Under the pieces are notes generated by a model. The model was not told the DNA's origin and searched no databases. It saw nothing but the letters and a program-made list of their open reading frames with translations. A stretch of 64,000 nucleotides of DNA, from assembly GCF_028128765.1 (NCBI RefSeq), contig NZ_LBJG01000005.1, forward strand, positions 1 through 64,000. Reading direction: 5' to 3'. The stretch's first letter is position 1. Each line of letters begins with the position of its first letter. This document shows positions 17,721 to 27,349 of this stretch, piece after piece. The stretch is from Bradyrhizobium sp. CCBAU 51627. GTDB lineage: Bacteria; Pseudomonadota; Alphaproteobacteria; Rhizobiales; Xanthobacteraceae. A program made the translations under genes and the position numbers.

Positions 17721-18349
17721 TGCCGCACACATACGAGACCGATGGCGCAGCGATCTACCGGCAATCCTTCGCGATCATCCGCGCCGAGGCTGATCTTGCG
17801 CGCTTCACGCCGGATGAGGAGCAGGTCGTGGTGCGGATGATCCATGCCGCGGGCATGGTGGGCCTGGAGGCGCATATCCGCTTCACGCCCAATATGGCGA
17901 CCGCCGCACGCGCCGCCTTGCAAAAGGGCGCGCCGATTCTCTGCGACGCGCGCATGGTCTCTGAAGGAATTACGCGCGCGAGATTGCCCGCGGCCAACGC
18001 CGTCATCTGCACACTCGGCGACGAGACCGTTCCGGCGCTGGCGCGATCCATGCACAACACGCGATCGGCTGCGGCATTGGAGCTGTGGCGCCCGCATCTC
18101 GATGGCGCGATCGTCGCGATCGGCAATGCGCCGACCGCGCTGTTTCACCTGCTCAACATGCTGGAGGACCAGGAATGTCCGCGGCCGGCGGCCATTATCG
18201 GCTGCCCGGTCGGATTCGTCGGCGCGGCTGAATCCAAGGCGGCTTTGATGGCCAATCCGCCGGTGCCGGCGCTGACCGTCGAAGGCCGCCTCGGCGGCTC
18301 CGCAATCACGGTGGCCGCCGTGAACGCGCTCGCAAGCCGGAGCGAATAG
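17720..18349 (+). CDS. cobH: Precorrin-8X methylmutase
   Basis: CobH moves a methyl group from C-11 to C-12 of precorrin-8x, giving hydrogenobyrinic acid. The 209-residue protein has the family pattern: MIHAAGMVGLEAHIRF with the catalytic histidine near residue 43, ILCDARMVSEGI around 74, and the GNAPTALFHLL and GCPVGFVGAAESK motifs toward the C-terminus. Length is normal. It sits between cobG and cobI with minimal spacing. Confidence 0.95.
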   Translation: MPHTYETDGAAIYRQSFAIIRAEADLARFTPDEEQVVVRMIHAAGMVGLEAHIRFTPNMATAARAALQKGAPILCDARMVSEGITRARLPAANAVICTLGDETVPALARSMHNTRSAAALELWRPHLDGAIVAIGNAPTALFHLLNMLEDQECPRPAAIIGCPVGFVGAAESKAALMANPPVPALTVEGRLGGSAITVAAVNALASRSE

Positions 18350-18351
18350 CA

Positions 18352-19083
18352 ATGGGACGCATCATCTGCTGTGGTCTCGGCCCCGGCGATCCAGACCTGA
18401 TGAGCGTACGCGCCGATCGCACGGTGCGCGGCGCCAGGCATGTCGCCTATTTCCGCAAGACGGGCCGTCCCGGCCAGGCGCGGCGCATCGTGGAGGGCAT
18501 GCTGGCGGCCGACGTCACCGAATATCCCATGGAGTATCCGGTCACGACCGAGCTCGCCTTCGATAGCCCTGAATACGTCCAGCTGCTCGCCGGCTTCTAC
18601 GACGAATGGGCCGAGCGCCTGGCGCGGCTTGCGCGCGCCGTCGACGTCGTCGTGCTCTGCGAGGGCGATCCATACTTCTACGGCTCCTTCATGCATCTGC
18701 ACACGCGCCTGCAAGGCCGGGTCGAGATCGAGGTGATTGCCGGCATTCCCGGCATGGTCGGCTGCTGGAACGGCGTCGGCCAGCCGATCGCGCTCGGCGA
18801 TGACGTGACGACGGTGCTGATGGGCACGCTTCCCGAAGCCGAGCTCGAACGCCGCATGCGCGATTCCGATGCGCTCGTGATCATGAAGACCGGCCGCAAT
18901 CTTGCAAAAGTCCGACGCGCGCTCGCGTCCGCCGGCCGGCTGGACGATGCCTGGCTGGTCGAGCGCGGCACCATGCCGGGCGAGCGTGTTGTCCAGCTCG
19001 GCGAGATCGACGCAGCCGACTGTCCATACTTTGCGATCGTGCTCGTGCACGGCAGGGGCCGGCTGTCGGACGCAGCCGAATGA
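18352..19083 (+). CDS. cobI: Precorrin-2 C20-methyltransferase
   Basis: CobI methylates precorrin-2 at C-20 with S-adenosylmethionine, giving precorrin-3A. The 243-residue protein belongs to the tetrapyrrole methylase family: CGLGPGDPDLMSVRA at the N-terminus, CEGDPYFYGSFMHL near residue 102, and GIPGMVGCW as the SAM-binding loop. It starts two bases after cobH and its stop overlaps the cobJ start by four bases. Confidence 0.93.
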   Translation: MGRIICCGLGPGDPDLMSVRADRTVRGARHVAYFRKTGRPGQARRIVEGMLAADVTEYPMEYPVTTELAFDSPEYVQLLAGFYDEWAERLARLARAVDVVVLCEGDPYFYGSFMHLHTRLQGRVEIEVIAGIPGMVGCWNGVGQPIALGDDVTTVLMGTLPEAELERRMRDSDALVIMKTGRNLAKVRRALASAGRLDDAWLVERGTMPGERVVQLGEIDAADCPYFAIVLVHGRGRLSDAAE

Positions 19084-19814
19084 CGGGCACGCTGACCATC
19101 GCGGGCCTCGGCCCGGGCAGTGAGGCGCTGGTAACGCCGGAGGTTTCCGCTGCGCTCGCCACTGCCTCCGATATCTTGGGCTATGCGCCCTATGTCGCAC
19201 GCGTCGCGCCGCGGCCGGGACTGATGCTGCATCCGTCCGACAACCGCGAGGAGTTGCAGCGCGCGCGTGAGGCATTGCGCCTTGCCGCCGAAGGCGGGCA
19301 GGTTGTGATCGTATCTTCCGGTGATCCCGGCGTGTTTGCAATGGCCTCGGCGGTGTTCGAGGCGCTCGAACAGGCACCGCAATATCAGGACGTGCCGATC
19401 CGCGTGCTCCCGGGTATCACCGCGATGCTGGCCGCCGCCGCGCGCGTCGGCGCGCCGCTGGGCCATGACTTCTGTGCGATCAACCTGTCCGATAATCTCA
19501 AGCCGTGGGCGGTGATCGAGAAACGCCTGCGGCTCGCGGCCGAAGCTGATTTTTCGATCGCGATGTACAATCCGCGCTCCGCAAGCCGGCCGGAAGGATT
19601 TGGTCGCGCGCTGGCGGTGTTGAAGGAGGCCGGCTGCGGTGAGCGCCTGGTGATCTTCGCGCGCGCGATCAGCGCGTCAGACGAGAAGATCGTCACCGTG
19701 TCGCTGGACGAGGCCGCGCCCGAGATGGCCGACATGCGCACGCTGGTGATCGTCGGCAATTCGCAGACGCGCCGCGTCGGCCGCTGGGTCTATGCACCGA
19801 GGCAGGTTCGATGA
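19080..19814 (+). CDS. cobJ: Precorrin-3B C17-methyltransferase
   Basis: CobJ methylates C-17 and drives ring contraction of precorrin-3B to precorrin-4. The 244-residue protein has the methylase motifs IAGLGPGSEALVTPE, SSGDPGVFAMAS (about 79-90), VLPGITAMLAAAARVGAPLGHDF and NPRSASRPEGFG. It is the last gene of the cobW-side plus-strand run. Its 3' end overlaps that of cobK, on the other strand, by 25 bases. Confidence 0.94.
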   Translation: MTGTLTIAGLGPGSEALVTPEVSAALATASDILGYAPYVARVAPRPGLMLHPSDNREELQRAREALRLAAEGGQVVIVSSGDPGVFAMASAVFEALEQAPQYQDVPIRVLPGITAMLAAAARVGAPLGHDFCAINLSDNLKPWAVIEKRLRLAAEADFSIAMYNPRSASRPEGFGRALAVLKEAGCGERLVIFARAISASDEKIVTVSLDEAAPEMADMRTLVIVGNSQTRRVGRWVYAPRQVR

Positions 19815-20536
19815 CCGAGCCACTGCATCACCTCAGCGACGCTCTCCACGCGCGGTCTTTCGGGCAATTGCGGCCGGGAGATCATGATCACGGGCAGGCC
19901 GAGCAGGTGCGCGGCATCGATCTTGGCGCGGGCGCCGTCGCCGCCGGAATTGCGAGCGACGATCCAATTGGTGTCTCGCTCGCGCATCATCTGCAACTCG
20001 CCGTCGAGGGTGAAGGGTCCGCGCGACACGATCACGTCGGCCGCGAAGGGCAGGGGCGCTTCAGGAGGGTCGACGAACCGCAGCGTGTAGGCGTGTTGCG
20101 GCTTGCTCGCGAACGGCGCGATGTGCTGACGGCCGATTCCGAGGAACACGTTTGCCGGCGCTTCGGGCAACGCGGCGACCGCTGCGTCGACGTCAGCCAC
20201 GTCGATCCAGGTATCACCGGGCGCCCTGCTCCAGGGTGCGCGTTCCAGCGCAATCAGCGGCGTGCCAGTTTCCGCGCAGGCTTCGATCGCGTGACGACTC
20301 ATCTCGGCAGCGAACGGATGCGTCGCGTCGATCACATGCGTGATGCCTTCGCGCCTGATGGTCTCGGCAAGCCCGCTCACGCCGCCAAAGCCGCCGATGC
20401 GCGTCGGCAGCGGCTGATCCGCCGGCGCGCGGGTGCGACCGCCATAGGAATAGACGGCATCGATGCCAGCGCGCGCGATCTCCGCGGCGAGCAGGTTCGC
20501 ATCGGCAGTTCCGCCCAGAATGAGGGCGCGCATCAT
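19790..20536 (-). CDS. cobK: Precorrin-6A reductase
   Basis: CobK reduces precorrin-6A to dihydro-precorrin-6A using NADPH. The 248-residue protein starts ALILGGTADANLLA, contains HVIDATHPFAAEMS near residue 69, and LGIGRQHIAPFA and ARNSGGDGARAKIDAA further on, typical of CobK/CbiJ. It is the only gene on the minus strand inside the long plus-strand cob run. Its ATG (20536, alternative 20533) shares two bases with the cobL ATG in the palindrome CATG, and its end overlaps cobJ by 25 bases. Read-through of the plus strand would give an antisense RNA across all of it. Confidence 0.92.
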   Translation of the reverse strand: MMRALILGGTADANLLAAEIARAGIDAVYSYGGRTRAPADQPLPTRIGGFGGVSGLAETIRREGITHVIDATHPFAAEMSRHAIEACAETGTPLIALERAPWSRAPGDTWIDVADVDAAVAALPEAPANVFLGIGRQHIAPFASKPQHAYTLRFVDPPEAPLPFAADVIVSRGPFTLDGELQMMRERDTNWIVARNSGGDGARAKIDAAHLLGLPVIMISRPQLPERPRVESVAEVMQWLGHRTCLGA

Positions 20537-21716
20537 GTCTGATCCCTGGCTGACCATCATCGGTATCGGCGAAGATGGCCTTGCCGGGCTGTCCGAAGCA
20601 AGTCGAAAGGCGCTCGCCAACGCGGAAACCGTCTTCGGCGGCGAACGCCATCTCGCGCTTGCAGGCGTCGGAAGCCGTGGTCGCGCGTGGCCCGTGCCGT
20701 TCGACGCAACTATCGTGCTGAGCTGCCGAGGCCGGCCGACGGCGGTGTTGGCGTCCGGCGATCCGTTCTGGCACGGCGCCGGTGCGAGCCTCGCCGAAAA
20801 ACTCGAGGCGAGCGAGTGGATCGCCCATCCGGCGCCATCGACCTTCTCGCTCGCTGCCGCGCGGCTGGGCTGGCGCCTTGAAGCCACCGCCTGCCTCGGT
20901 CTCCATGCCGCGCCGTTCGAGCGTCTTGTCCCCCATCTGGCGCAAGATGCGCGGATCATTTGTCTCGTGCGCGACGCCAAGGCTGCCGGTGATCTCGCGA
21001 AATGGCTGACACGACGCGGATGGGGTGCCTCGCTCGTGTGGACTCTCGAGGCGCTTGGCGGCCCGCGCGAACACATCGGTCAGCACCGCGCCGATCTTTT
21101 TGCTGAGGACTTTGCCGGCAAGCTGGTTGCGCTGGCCGTGCAGGCGCGGGGAGGCCAAGGCATTCCTCGCAGCTCTGGCCTTGCGGATGATCTCTTCGTC
21201 CATGACAGCCAGATCACCAAGCGGCCGGTGCGTGCGCTCGCGCTCTCGGCGCTGGCGCCGCGTGCTGGCGAGCGGCTATGGGACATCGGCGCAGGCTCGG
21301 GCTCGATCTCGGTGGAATGGGCGCTGTGTGGGGGAGCCGCGACGGCGATCGAGGCGCGCGAGGATCGCGCCGCGAACGTGCACAGCAATGCAGCGGCATT
21401 CGGGCTGGCGCATCGGATCACGGTGGTCACTGGACGGGCGCCGGAAGCGCTCGCAGGGCTCGATACGCCGGATGCCATCTTCATCGGCGGTGGTCTCGAT
21501 CGCGCAATGTTCGATGCGATCTGGTCGCGTCTCTCGCCGGGCGCGCGGCTGGTCGCACATTCGGTGACACTGGAAACTGAAGCGCTGTTCGGCGAGTTGC
21601 ATCAGCAACACGGCGGCGAGTTGATGCGGGTCGAGATTGCGCATGCCGCTCCGCTCGGCCGCTACCGCTCGTGGGAGGCGGCGCGGCCGGTGGTTCAGTG
21701 GAGTGTGGTGCGATGA
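20535..21716 (+). CDS. cobL: Precorrin-6Y C5,15-methyltransferase (decarboxylating)
   Basis: CobL methylates C-5 and C-15 and decarboxylates the C-12 acetate side chain, giving precorrin-8x. The 393-residue protein is the two-domain fusion: an N-terminal CbiE-type methylase ([25 protein letters not shown]) and a C-terminal CbiT-type domain beginning near [12 protein letters not shown] with the SAM loop [16 protein letters not shown] start at ATG 20535; the frame stays open upstream but that part overlaps cobK. The stop overlaps the cobE start. Confidence 0.94.
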   Translation: MSDPWLTIIGIGEDGLAGLSEASRKALANAETVFGGERHLALAGVGSRGRAWPVPFDATIVLSCRGRPTAVLASGDPFWHGAGASLAEKLEASEWIAHPAPSTFSLAAARLGWRLEATACLGLHAAPFERLVPHLAQDARIICLVRDAKAAGDLAKWLTRRGWGASLVWTLEALGGPREHIGQHRADLFAEDFAGKLVALAVQARGGQGIPRSSGLADDLFVHDSQITKRPVRALALSALAPRAGERLWDIGAGSGSISVEWALCGGAATAIEAREDRAANVHSNAAAFGLAHRITVVTGRAPEALAGLDTPDAIFIGGGLDRAMFDAIWSRLSPGARLVAHSVTLETEALFGELHQQHGGELMRVEIAHAAPLGRYRSWEAARPVVQWSVVR

Positions 21717-22081
21717 AGGTCGCCGGGCTCGGATTCAAAAAGGACGTGACGCTCGCCTCGCTGCGCGAGGCGCTTGCAGCAGCCGGCGGTGCCAATGGCC
21801 TCGCAGCAATGGCTACCGTGAGCGACAAGGCCGATGCAGAGGCATTGAAGCAGCTCGCGCGCGAGTGCGGCGTGCCGATCAAAGCCGTGCCGGCCGATGT
21901 CCTTGCGCGCATCGACACGCCCACGCGGTCGGAGCTCGTCGTCGAAAAGTTCGGCACCGGCTCCGTTGCCGAAGCGGCGGCGCTCGCTGCAGCCGGCGCT
22001 CGCGCGCGGCTCCTCGCCACCCGCGCGATTTCGCAGGACCGCACCGCGACCGCGGCGATCGCCGAAGGAGATGGCCCATGA
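21713..22081 (+). CDS. cobE: Cobalamin biosynthesis protein CobE (CbiG C-terminal-like)
   Basis: This 122-residue protein corresponds to the C-terminal domain of Cbi[21 protein letters not shown] at the start, [16 protein letters not shown] in the middle and [21 protein letters not shown] near the end. In the aerobic pathway CobE has no firmly assigned catalytic step. The ATG at 21713 overlaps the cobL stop (ATGA) and the stop overlaps cobM in the same manner, so translation is tightly coupled. Confidence 0.88.
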   Translation: MKVAGLGFKKDVTLASLREALAAAGGANGLAAMATVSDKADAEALKQLARECGVPIKAVPADVLARIDTPTRSELVVEKFGTGSVAEAAALAAAGARARLLATRAISQDRTATAAIAEGDGP

Positions 22082-22860
22082 CGGTGCACTTCATCGGTGC
22101 CGGGCCCGGCGCTCCCGACTTGCTGACCCTGCGAGGTCGCGATTTGATCGCCGCCTGTCCGGTCTGTCTCTATGCCGGTTCGTTGGTGCCTGAAGGCGTG
22201 TTGGCCCATTGCCCGCCGGACGCGCGTATCGTCAACACCGCGCCGCTGTCGCTCGATGAGATCATCACGGAGATTGCCGCCGCGCATGCCCTGGGCAAGG
22301 ACGTTGCGCGGCTGCATTCCGGCGATCTCTCGATCTGGTCGGCGATGGGCGAGCAGCTTCGCCGCCTGCGTGCGCTCGGCATTCCCTTCACGGTGACGCC
22401 AGGCGTTCCCTCGTTTTCGGCTGCAGCTGCTGCTCTGGAAGCTGAGCTGACACTGCCCGGACTTGCGCAAACAGTCGTGCTGACGCGCACGCCGGGCCGC
22501 GCCAGTGCGATGCCCGAAGGCGAGAAGCTCGCCGCCTTCGGCGCGACAGGCGCGGTGCTCGCCATCCATTTGTCGATCCATCTGCTCGACAAGGTCATCG
22601 CCGAGCTGACGCCGCATTACGGCGCGGACTGCCCGGTCGCGATCGTCTGGCGCGCGAGCTGGCCGGACCAGCGCATCATTCGCGCGACGCTCGGCACTCT
22701 CAATGCGATGGTGGGCAGCGAGATGGAGCGCACCGCGCTGATCGTGGTCGGCAATACGCTTGGAGCAGCGGATTTCGACGAGAGCCGTCTTTACGCCGCC
22801 GACTACGATCGCCGCTACCGGCCGGTTGGTGCCGAGCCGCGCTTTCCGGAGGTGTCGTGA
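22078..22860 (+). CDS. cobM: Precorrin-4 C11-methyltransferase
   Basis: CobM methylates precorrin-4 at C-11, giving precorrin-5. The 260-residue protein has [48 protein letters not shown] (about 79-93) and [15 protein letters not shown], a textbook CobM/CbiF set. The start is ATG 22078 inside the cobE stop region; the frame continues upstream through cobE but this is not coding. It overlaps cobB by four bases. Confidence 0.95.
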   Translation: MTVHFIGAGPGAPDLLTLRGRDLIAACPVCLYAGSLVPEGVLAHCPPDARIVNTAPLSLDEIITEIAAAHALGKDVARLHSGDLSIWSAMGEQLRRLRALGIPFTVTPGVPSFSAAAAALEAELTLPGLAQTVVLTRTPGRASAMPEGEKLAAFGATGAVLAIHLSIHLLDKVIAELTPHYGADCPVAIVWRASWPDQRIIRATLGTLNAMVGSEMERTALIVVGNTLGAADFDESRLYAADYDRRYRPVGAEPRFPEVS

Positions 22861-24170
22861 TGGCGGCAGGCCTCGTCATCTCCGCACCGGCCTCCGGCGT
22901 CGGCAAGACCACGCTGACGCTGGCGCTTGCGCGCGCCTGGCGCAATCGTGGCTTGAAGGTACAGTGTTTCAAGAGCGGCCCGGACTACATCGATCCCGCC
23001 TTCCATGCCGCCGCCACGGGACGCGCGTCCGTGAATGTCGATAGCTGGGCGATGAATCGCGCCACGATCGCGCACCTGGTCAGCCGTGGCGCGGACGCCG
23101 ATGTCGCGCTCGCCGAGGGCTCGATGGGCCTGTACGACGGCGTCGCTACGCGCGGTGTCTGCGGCACCGGCGCTACTGCTGATGTTGCGGAAATGCTCGG
23201 CTGGCCGGTGGTTCTGGTGATGGATCCCTCCGGGCAGGCGCAGACGGCCGCGGCGATTGGCGCAGGCCTGCGCGATTATCGCGCTGGCGTGCGCCTTGCA
23301 GGCGTCGTGCTCAACCGCGTCGCCAGCCCGCGTCACGAGGATCTCGTGCGGCGTGCGCTCAACGACGCTGGCATTGAGGTGTTCGGCGCGCTGCCGCGCC
23401 ATGCCGAGATCAGCCTGCCGAAACGGCATCTCGGCCTGGTGCAGGCCGAGGAGCAGGCCGAGATCGGCAAGCTGATCGACGAGGCCGCGCACTTCGTTGC
23501 CGAGCATGTCGATCTCGATGCCGTGCTGCGCTCGGCGACAAGCTGGTCGCCGCAACAGGCGGTGAACGGCCTGAACGTGACGCCGCCCGGCCAGCGCATC
23601 GCGCTCGCCCGTGATGCCGCGTTTTCGTTCGTCTACCCGCATATGCTGGAAGCCTGGCGCGTGGCCGGCGCCGAGATCTCGACATTCTCGCCGCTCGCCG
23701 ATGAGACGCCTGATGCGAGCGCCGATGTCTGCTGGCTGCCCGGCGGCTATCCGGAGCTTCATGCCGGCAGGATCGCCGCCAATGCGCGCTTCCGCAGCGG
23801 CCTGTGCGCCTTCGCCGAGACAAGGCCCGTGCACGGTGAATGTGGAGGCTATATGGTACTGGGGACCGCTTTGACCGACGCGGACGGTATCAGGCACGAG
23901 ATGACTGGCCTGCTTGGCCTTGAGACCAGCTTTGCCAAACGCCGCATGCATCTGGGCTATCGTCTGGCCGCGCTGGCTGCACCCATGCCGGGACATCAGG
24001 TCGGCGCGCGCCTGCGCGGCCACGAGTTTCACTATTCGACGATCCTTGCCCAGCCCGATACGCCGCTGGCGGTCGTGCAAGACGCGACCGGCGCGGTCAT
24101 CGCCGAGACCGGCTCGCGGCGCGGGCAGGCCACCGGCACGTTCTTCCACCTGATCGCGGAGGACCGGTGA
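22857..24170 (+). CDS. cobB: Hydrogenobyrinic/cobyrinic acid a,c-diamide synthase
   Basis: CobB amidates the a and c acetate side chains using ATP and glutamine. The 437-residue protein has an N-terminal ATP-binding domain ([17 protein letters not shown], 10-26; [11 protein letters not shown]) and a C-terminal class I amidotransferase domain with nucleophile Cys329 in [12 protein letters not shown]. Two consecutive starts are possible, GTG 22857 and ATG 22860. In the aerobic route the substrate is metal-free hydrogenobyrinic acid, and the product feeds CobN. Confidence 0.94.
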   Translation: MMAAGLVISAPASGVGKTTLTLALARAWRNRGLKVQCFKSGPDYIDPAFHAAATGRASVNVDSWAMNRATIAHLVSRGADADVALAEGSMGLYDGVATRGVCGTGATADVAEMLGWPVVLVMDPSGQAQTAAAIGAGLRDYRAGVRLAGVVLNRVASPRHEDLVRRALNDAGIEVFGALPRHAEISLPKRHLGLVQAEEQAEIGKLIDEAAHFVAEHVDLDAVLRSATSWSPQQAVNGLNVTPPGQRIALARDAAFSFVYPHMLEAWRVAGAEISTFSPLADETPDASADVCWLPGGYPELHAGRIAANARFRSGLCAFAETRPVHGECGGYMVLGTALTDADGIRHEMTGLLGLETSFAKRRMHLGYRLAALAAPMPGHQVGARLRGHEFHYSTILAQPDTPLAVVQDATGAVIAETGSRRGQATGTFFHLIAEDR

Positions 24171-24898
24171 GCGGTTTTGTCTCTTTCGTCTCCGCCGGCC
24201 CCGGCGATCCCGAGCTGCTCACGCTCAAAGGCGCTGCGCGGTTGCGCGAGGCCGATGTCGTGCTCTATGACGATCTCGCCTCGGGTGCGATCCTCGATCT
24301 CGCGCGGCCCGGCGCCAATCTCGTCGCGGTCGGGAAACGGGCAGGGCGTCCCTCGACAAAGCAGCACCACGTCAACCGTCTCCTGGTCGATTACGCTGCG
24401 ACGGGCGCGCGCGTGGTGCGGCTGAAGTCGGGCGATGCGGGCATCTTTGGCCGGCTCGAGGAAGAGCTCGAGACGCTGCGCGACGCCGGCATCGGCTATG
24501 AGATCATTCCCGGCGTGACCTCGGCCTGCGTCGCCGCCGCGCAGGCCGGCATCCCGCTGACGCGTCGCCACACCTCACGCCGGGTGCAATTTGTCACCGG
24601 GGCTGATGTGACGGGCGAGCTGCCGCCAAATCTAAACTGGGCAGCGCTGGCCGATCCTGATGCGACGACGGTGGTTTATATGGGCCGGCGCACCTTTCCG
24701 GCGCTCGTCGCAAGACTGATCGAGCACGGCCTTTCACCGGACACTCCGGCGCTGTTCGCCGAATCGCTCGGCCGCGCCGATGAGCGGCTGGTCCGCACGA
24801 CGATTGCCGAGCTCGCCGCGCAGCTCGCGAGGGGCGGTGCCGCATCCACGGCCGCCGTCATCATGTTCGGCGCGCTGGCGGAGGGCGGATCGTCATGA
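24167..24898 (+). CDS. cobA: Uroporphyrinogen-III C-methyltransferase
   Basis: CobA adds methyl groups at C-2 and C-7 of uroporphyrinogen III, forming precorrin-2, the branch point from heme toward B12 and siroheme. The 243-residue protein is a stand-alone methylase: FVSAGPGDPELLTLKGA, VLYDDLASGAILDLA, VRLKSGDAGIFGRLEEE (about 84-100) and IIPGVTSACVAAAQAGIPLTRR. There is no CysG-like dehydrogenase domain. The start is GTG 24167, overlapping cobB. Confidence 0.94.
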   Translation: MSGFVSFVSAGPGDPELLTLKGAARLREADVVLYDDLASGAILDLARPGANLVAVGKRAGRPSTKQHHVNRLLVDYAATGARVVRLKSGDAGIFGRLEEELETLRDAGIGYEIIPGVTSACVAAAQAGIPLTRRHTSRRVQFVTGADVTGELPPNLNWAALADPDATTVVYMGRRTFPALVARLIEHGLSPDTPALFAESLGRADERLVRTTIAELAAQLARGGAASTAAVIMFGALAEGGSS

Positions 24899-25644
24899 TG
24901 ACGCTCTCTCTGATCGGCATCGGTTGCGGCGATCCGGAGCAGCTCACGCGCGCCGCGGTCGAAGCCATCAACGGCGCCGATCTCGTCCTGATCCCGCGCA
25001 AGGGGACGGCAAAATCCGATCTCGCCGATCTCAGGCGCACGATCTGCGCCGATGTGCTTACCAACGCCACGACGCGCATCGCCGAATTCGATCTTCCCGT
25101 GCGCGACGCGGGCGAAGCGGATTATCGCAAGGGCGTGGACGATTGGCACGACGCCGTTGCCGCGGCCTGGTCGCGGACGATCGCAAGCCATCTCGGCGAC
25201 GAGGGCAGGGTCGCGCTGCTGATCTGGGGCGATCCCTCGCTCTACGATTCGTCGCTGCGCATCGTGCGGCGGCTCAATCCGTTACCCAAAATCGAGGTCG
25301 TGCCCGGCATCACCTCGATCCAGGCACTGTGCGCGGCGCATGCGCTGCCGCTCAACGACATCGGGGAGCCTTTCCTTGTGACGACAGGGCGCCGCCTGCG
25401 TGAGGGCGGCTGGCCTGAGGGCGTCGACACCGTGGTGGTGATGCTCGACGGCGGCACGGCGTTCCAGTCGCTCGATCCTGACAGAATTCAGATCTGGTGG
25501 GGCGCCTATCTCGGCATGCCAGATCAGGTCATCCTGTCCGGCGCGCTGGCGGAGGTGGGCCCGCGTATCGTCGCTGCGCGGCAGGCCGCCCGCGTGCGTC
25601 ACGGCTGGATCATGGACAGTTACATTCTCAAGCGCAGGCCATAA
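24895..25644 (+). CDS. cobF: Precorrin-6A synthase (deacetylating)
   Basis: CobF methylates C-1 of precorrin-5 and releases acetate, giving precorrin-6A; it is specific to the aerobic route. The 249-residue protein has LIGIGCGDPEQLTRAAVEAIN, VLIPRKGTAKSDLADLR, LIWGDPSLYDSSLRI (about 103-117) and VVPGITSIQALCAAHALPLN. Two adjacent ATG codons (24895 and 24898) overlap the cobA stop. The next gene, cobT, follows after 10 bases. Confidence 0.93.
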   Translation: MMTLSLIGIGCGDPEQLTRAAVEAINGADLVLIPRKGTAKSDLADLRRTICADVLTNATTRIAEFDLPVRDAGEADYRKGVDDWHDAVAAAWSRTIASHLGDEGRVALLIWGDPSLYDSSLRIVRRLNPLPKIEVVPGITSIQALCAAHALPLNDIGEPFLVTTGRRLREGGWPEGVDTVVVMLDGGTAFQSLDPDRIQIWWGAYLGMPDQVILSGALAEVGPRIVAARQAARVRHGWIMDSYILKRRP

Positions 25645-25654
25645 GCGAGGCAGC

Positions 25655-26707
25655 ATGCTCCCTGAATGGGTCACCCAGAAATGCCCCGAGATCTCTGCCG
25701 CTCATCGCGAGGCGGCGATCGCGCGGCAGGGACAACTGACAAAGCCGACGGGTGCGCTCGGCCGGCTCGAGCAGCTCGCGATCGAGCTTGCCGGCTTGCA
25801 GGCGACCGAACGCCCTCGCGCCGCACGCGTGCCGATCATCGTCTTCGCCGGCGATCACGGCATTGTTGCGCAGGGTGTGTCGGCCTATCCGCAAGGCGTC
25901 ACCATCGCGATGATGGCGAATTTTGCCGCCGGCGGCGCTGCGATCTCGGTGCTGGCGCGCCAGCTTGGTTCGACGCTCGAGGTCGTCGATGCCGGAACGC
26001 TGGCGCAGGAAGAGATGCCGGGCGTTGTCACCGACAAGCCGCGTCACGGCACGCGCGATTTCAGCATTGAGGCTGCGCTGAGGCCCGCCGAGCTGGCTTT
26101 TGCTTTTGAAACCGGACGACGCGCTGTCGCGCGTGCAGAGGCCAATCAGCCCGATCTGCTGATCTTCGGCGAGATGGGGATCGGCAACACCACGACCTCG
26201 GCCGCGATCGCAGCGAGCCTGCTCGGCGTCAGCGCTGAGGAGATCGCGGGCAGCGGCACCGGCGTCGATGTGGCGGGCCGTGCACACAAGGCGCGTGTGG
26301 TGGAGGCCGCGATTGCGCGTCACGGCTTGGCGGGTGCTTCGCCCGAAGAGATCCTGTGCGCCGTCGGCGGTCTCGAGGTCGCGGCGATATCAGGCGCGAT
26401 CATTGCGGCTGCGCAGGCGCGCATCCCCGTGCTGATCGACGGGTTCATCGTGTCGGTTGCGGCGCTAGCGGCGGCGCGGCTGAACCCATCGTGCCGCCCG
26501 TTCCTGCTGCCGTCACACCAATCGGCGGAGCAGGGGCATCGGCTGGTGCTGCGCGCATTGAACGTGCAGCCGCTGATCAGCCTCGATCTCAGGCTCGGCG
26601 AGGGGTCGGGTGCTGCGATCGCGCTGCCGCTGGTGCGATCGGCCTGCGGGCTCCACAACGACATGGCGACCTTTGCACAGGCCAATGTGCCGGATCGGCC
26701 GGCCTGA
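25655..26707 (+). CDS. cobT: Nicotinate-nucleotide--dimethylbenzimidazole phosphoribosyltransferase
   Basis: CobT (CobU in Pseudomonas naming) makes alpha-ribazole phosphate from nicotinate mononucleotide and the DMB produced by BluB. The 350-residue protein has QLTKPTGALGRLEQLA near the N-terminus, VFAGDHGIVAQGVSAYP (about 64-80), FGEMGIGNTTTSAAIA in the middle and catalytic Glu316 in LRLGEGSGAA, equivalent to Glu317 of the Salmonella enzyme. It ends the plus-strand cob run and abuts the convergent phosphatase gene with no gap. Confidence 0.95.
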   Translation: MLPEWVTQKCPEISAAHREAAIARQGQLTKPTGALGRLEQLAIELAGLQATERPRAARVPIIVFAGDHGIVAQGVSAYPQGVTIAMMANFAAGGAAISVLARQLGSTLEVVDAGTLAQEEMPGVVTDKPRHGTRDFSIEAALRPAELAFAFETGRRAVARAEANQPDLLIFGEMGIGNTTTSAAIAASLLGVSAEEIAGSGTGVDVAGRAHKARVVEAAIARHGLAGASPEEILCAVGGLEVAAISGAIIAAAQARIPVLIDGFIVSVAALAAARLNPSCRPFLLPSHQSAEQGHRLVLRALNVQPLISLDLRLGEGSGAAIALPLVRSACGLHNDMATFAQANVPDRPA

Positions 26708-27280
26708 TCAGGTCACGCGCTGATTGACCGAGGCGACACGCCAGCCGGTCGTGAGCCGGTCGATCCGGGTCAGCGACAACGGATTGATCACGAAGCGTAA
26801 GGCCGCTTGTGGCGTCAGATCGAGCGCGATGCAGAGCGCCGCGCGGATCGTGCCGGAATGCACAAGCAGCGTTGCCGGACCCGCGCCGATCCGTGCGAGG
26901 CCGAGCCTGACGCGCGCGACCTGATCTTCAAAGCTCTCCCCACCGGGCGGCCGGCCGCGCGCCGGATCTGTCCAGAATTGCGCATAGGTCTCGCCACCGG
27001 TTGCGGCGAGCTCGTCGTGCCGACGGCCGGTCCAGTCGCCAAAATTCTGCTCGCCGAATTCGCCCACCAACTCGGGTTCGAGCCCGAGCGCTCGGGCTGT
27101 TTCGACGGTGCGTCGCGCCGGGCTCGCATAGCTCGCGGCATCGCGCGGCAAGCACCGACGCAGCGCCTCCAGTTGCGCGCGATCGCCGAGGTCGGCCGGC
27201 GCTTCAGCCGCATGGATGGTGCCCGCAATGCCGTCGACGGGGGCATGCCGTATCAGCCAGAGGAAGGTCTCGCCTTCCAT
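26708..27280 (-). CDS. Histidine phosphatase family protein, candidate alpha-ribazole phosphatase
   Basis: This 190-residue protein has the phosphoglycerate-mutase-type motif LIRHAPVDG with the catalytic histidine near residue 11, YASPARRTVETA around 53, GEQNFGDWTGRRHDEL near 80 and LLVHSGTIRA with the second histidine near 140. The family includes CobC of Salmonella, which dephosphorylates alpha-ribazole phosphate or cobalamin phosphate; next to cobT that role is likely but inferred. The ATG at 27280 has GGGAGA five bases before it. An upstream ATG at 27331 would add 17 residues. Confidence 0.82.
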   Translation of the reverse strand: MEGETFLWLIRHAPVDGIAGTIHAAEAPADLGDRAQLEALRRCLPRDAASYASPARRTVETARALGLEPELVGEFGEQNFGDWTGRRHDELAATGGETYAQFWTDPARGRPPGGESFEDQVARVRLGLARIGAGPATLLVHSGTIRAALCIALDLTPQAALRFVINPLSLTRIDRLTTGWRVASVNQRVT

Positions 27281-27349
27281 GCAAATCTCCCAGGGAAGTT
27301 GGCCGCCGTGGCTTATCGTCGCGTCTGGCACTTTGACTCCGTCTTTGCC

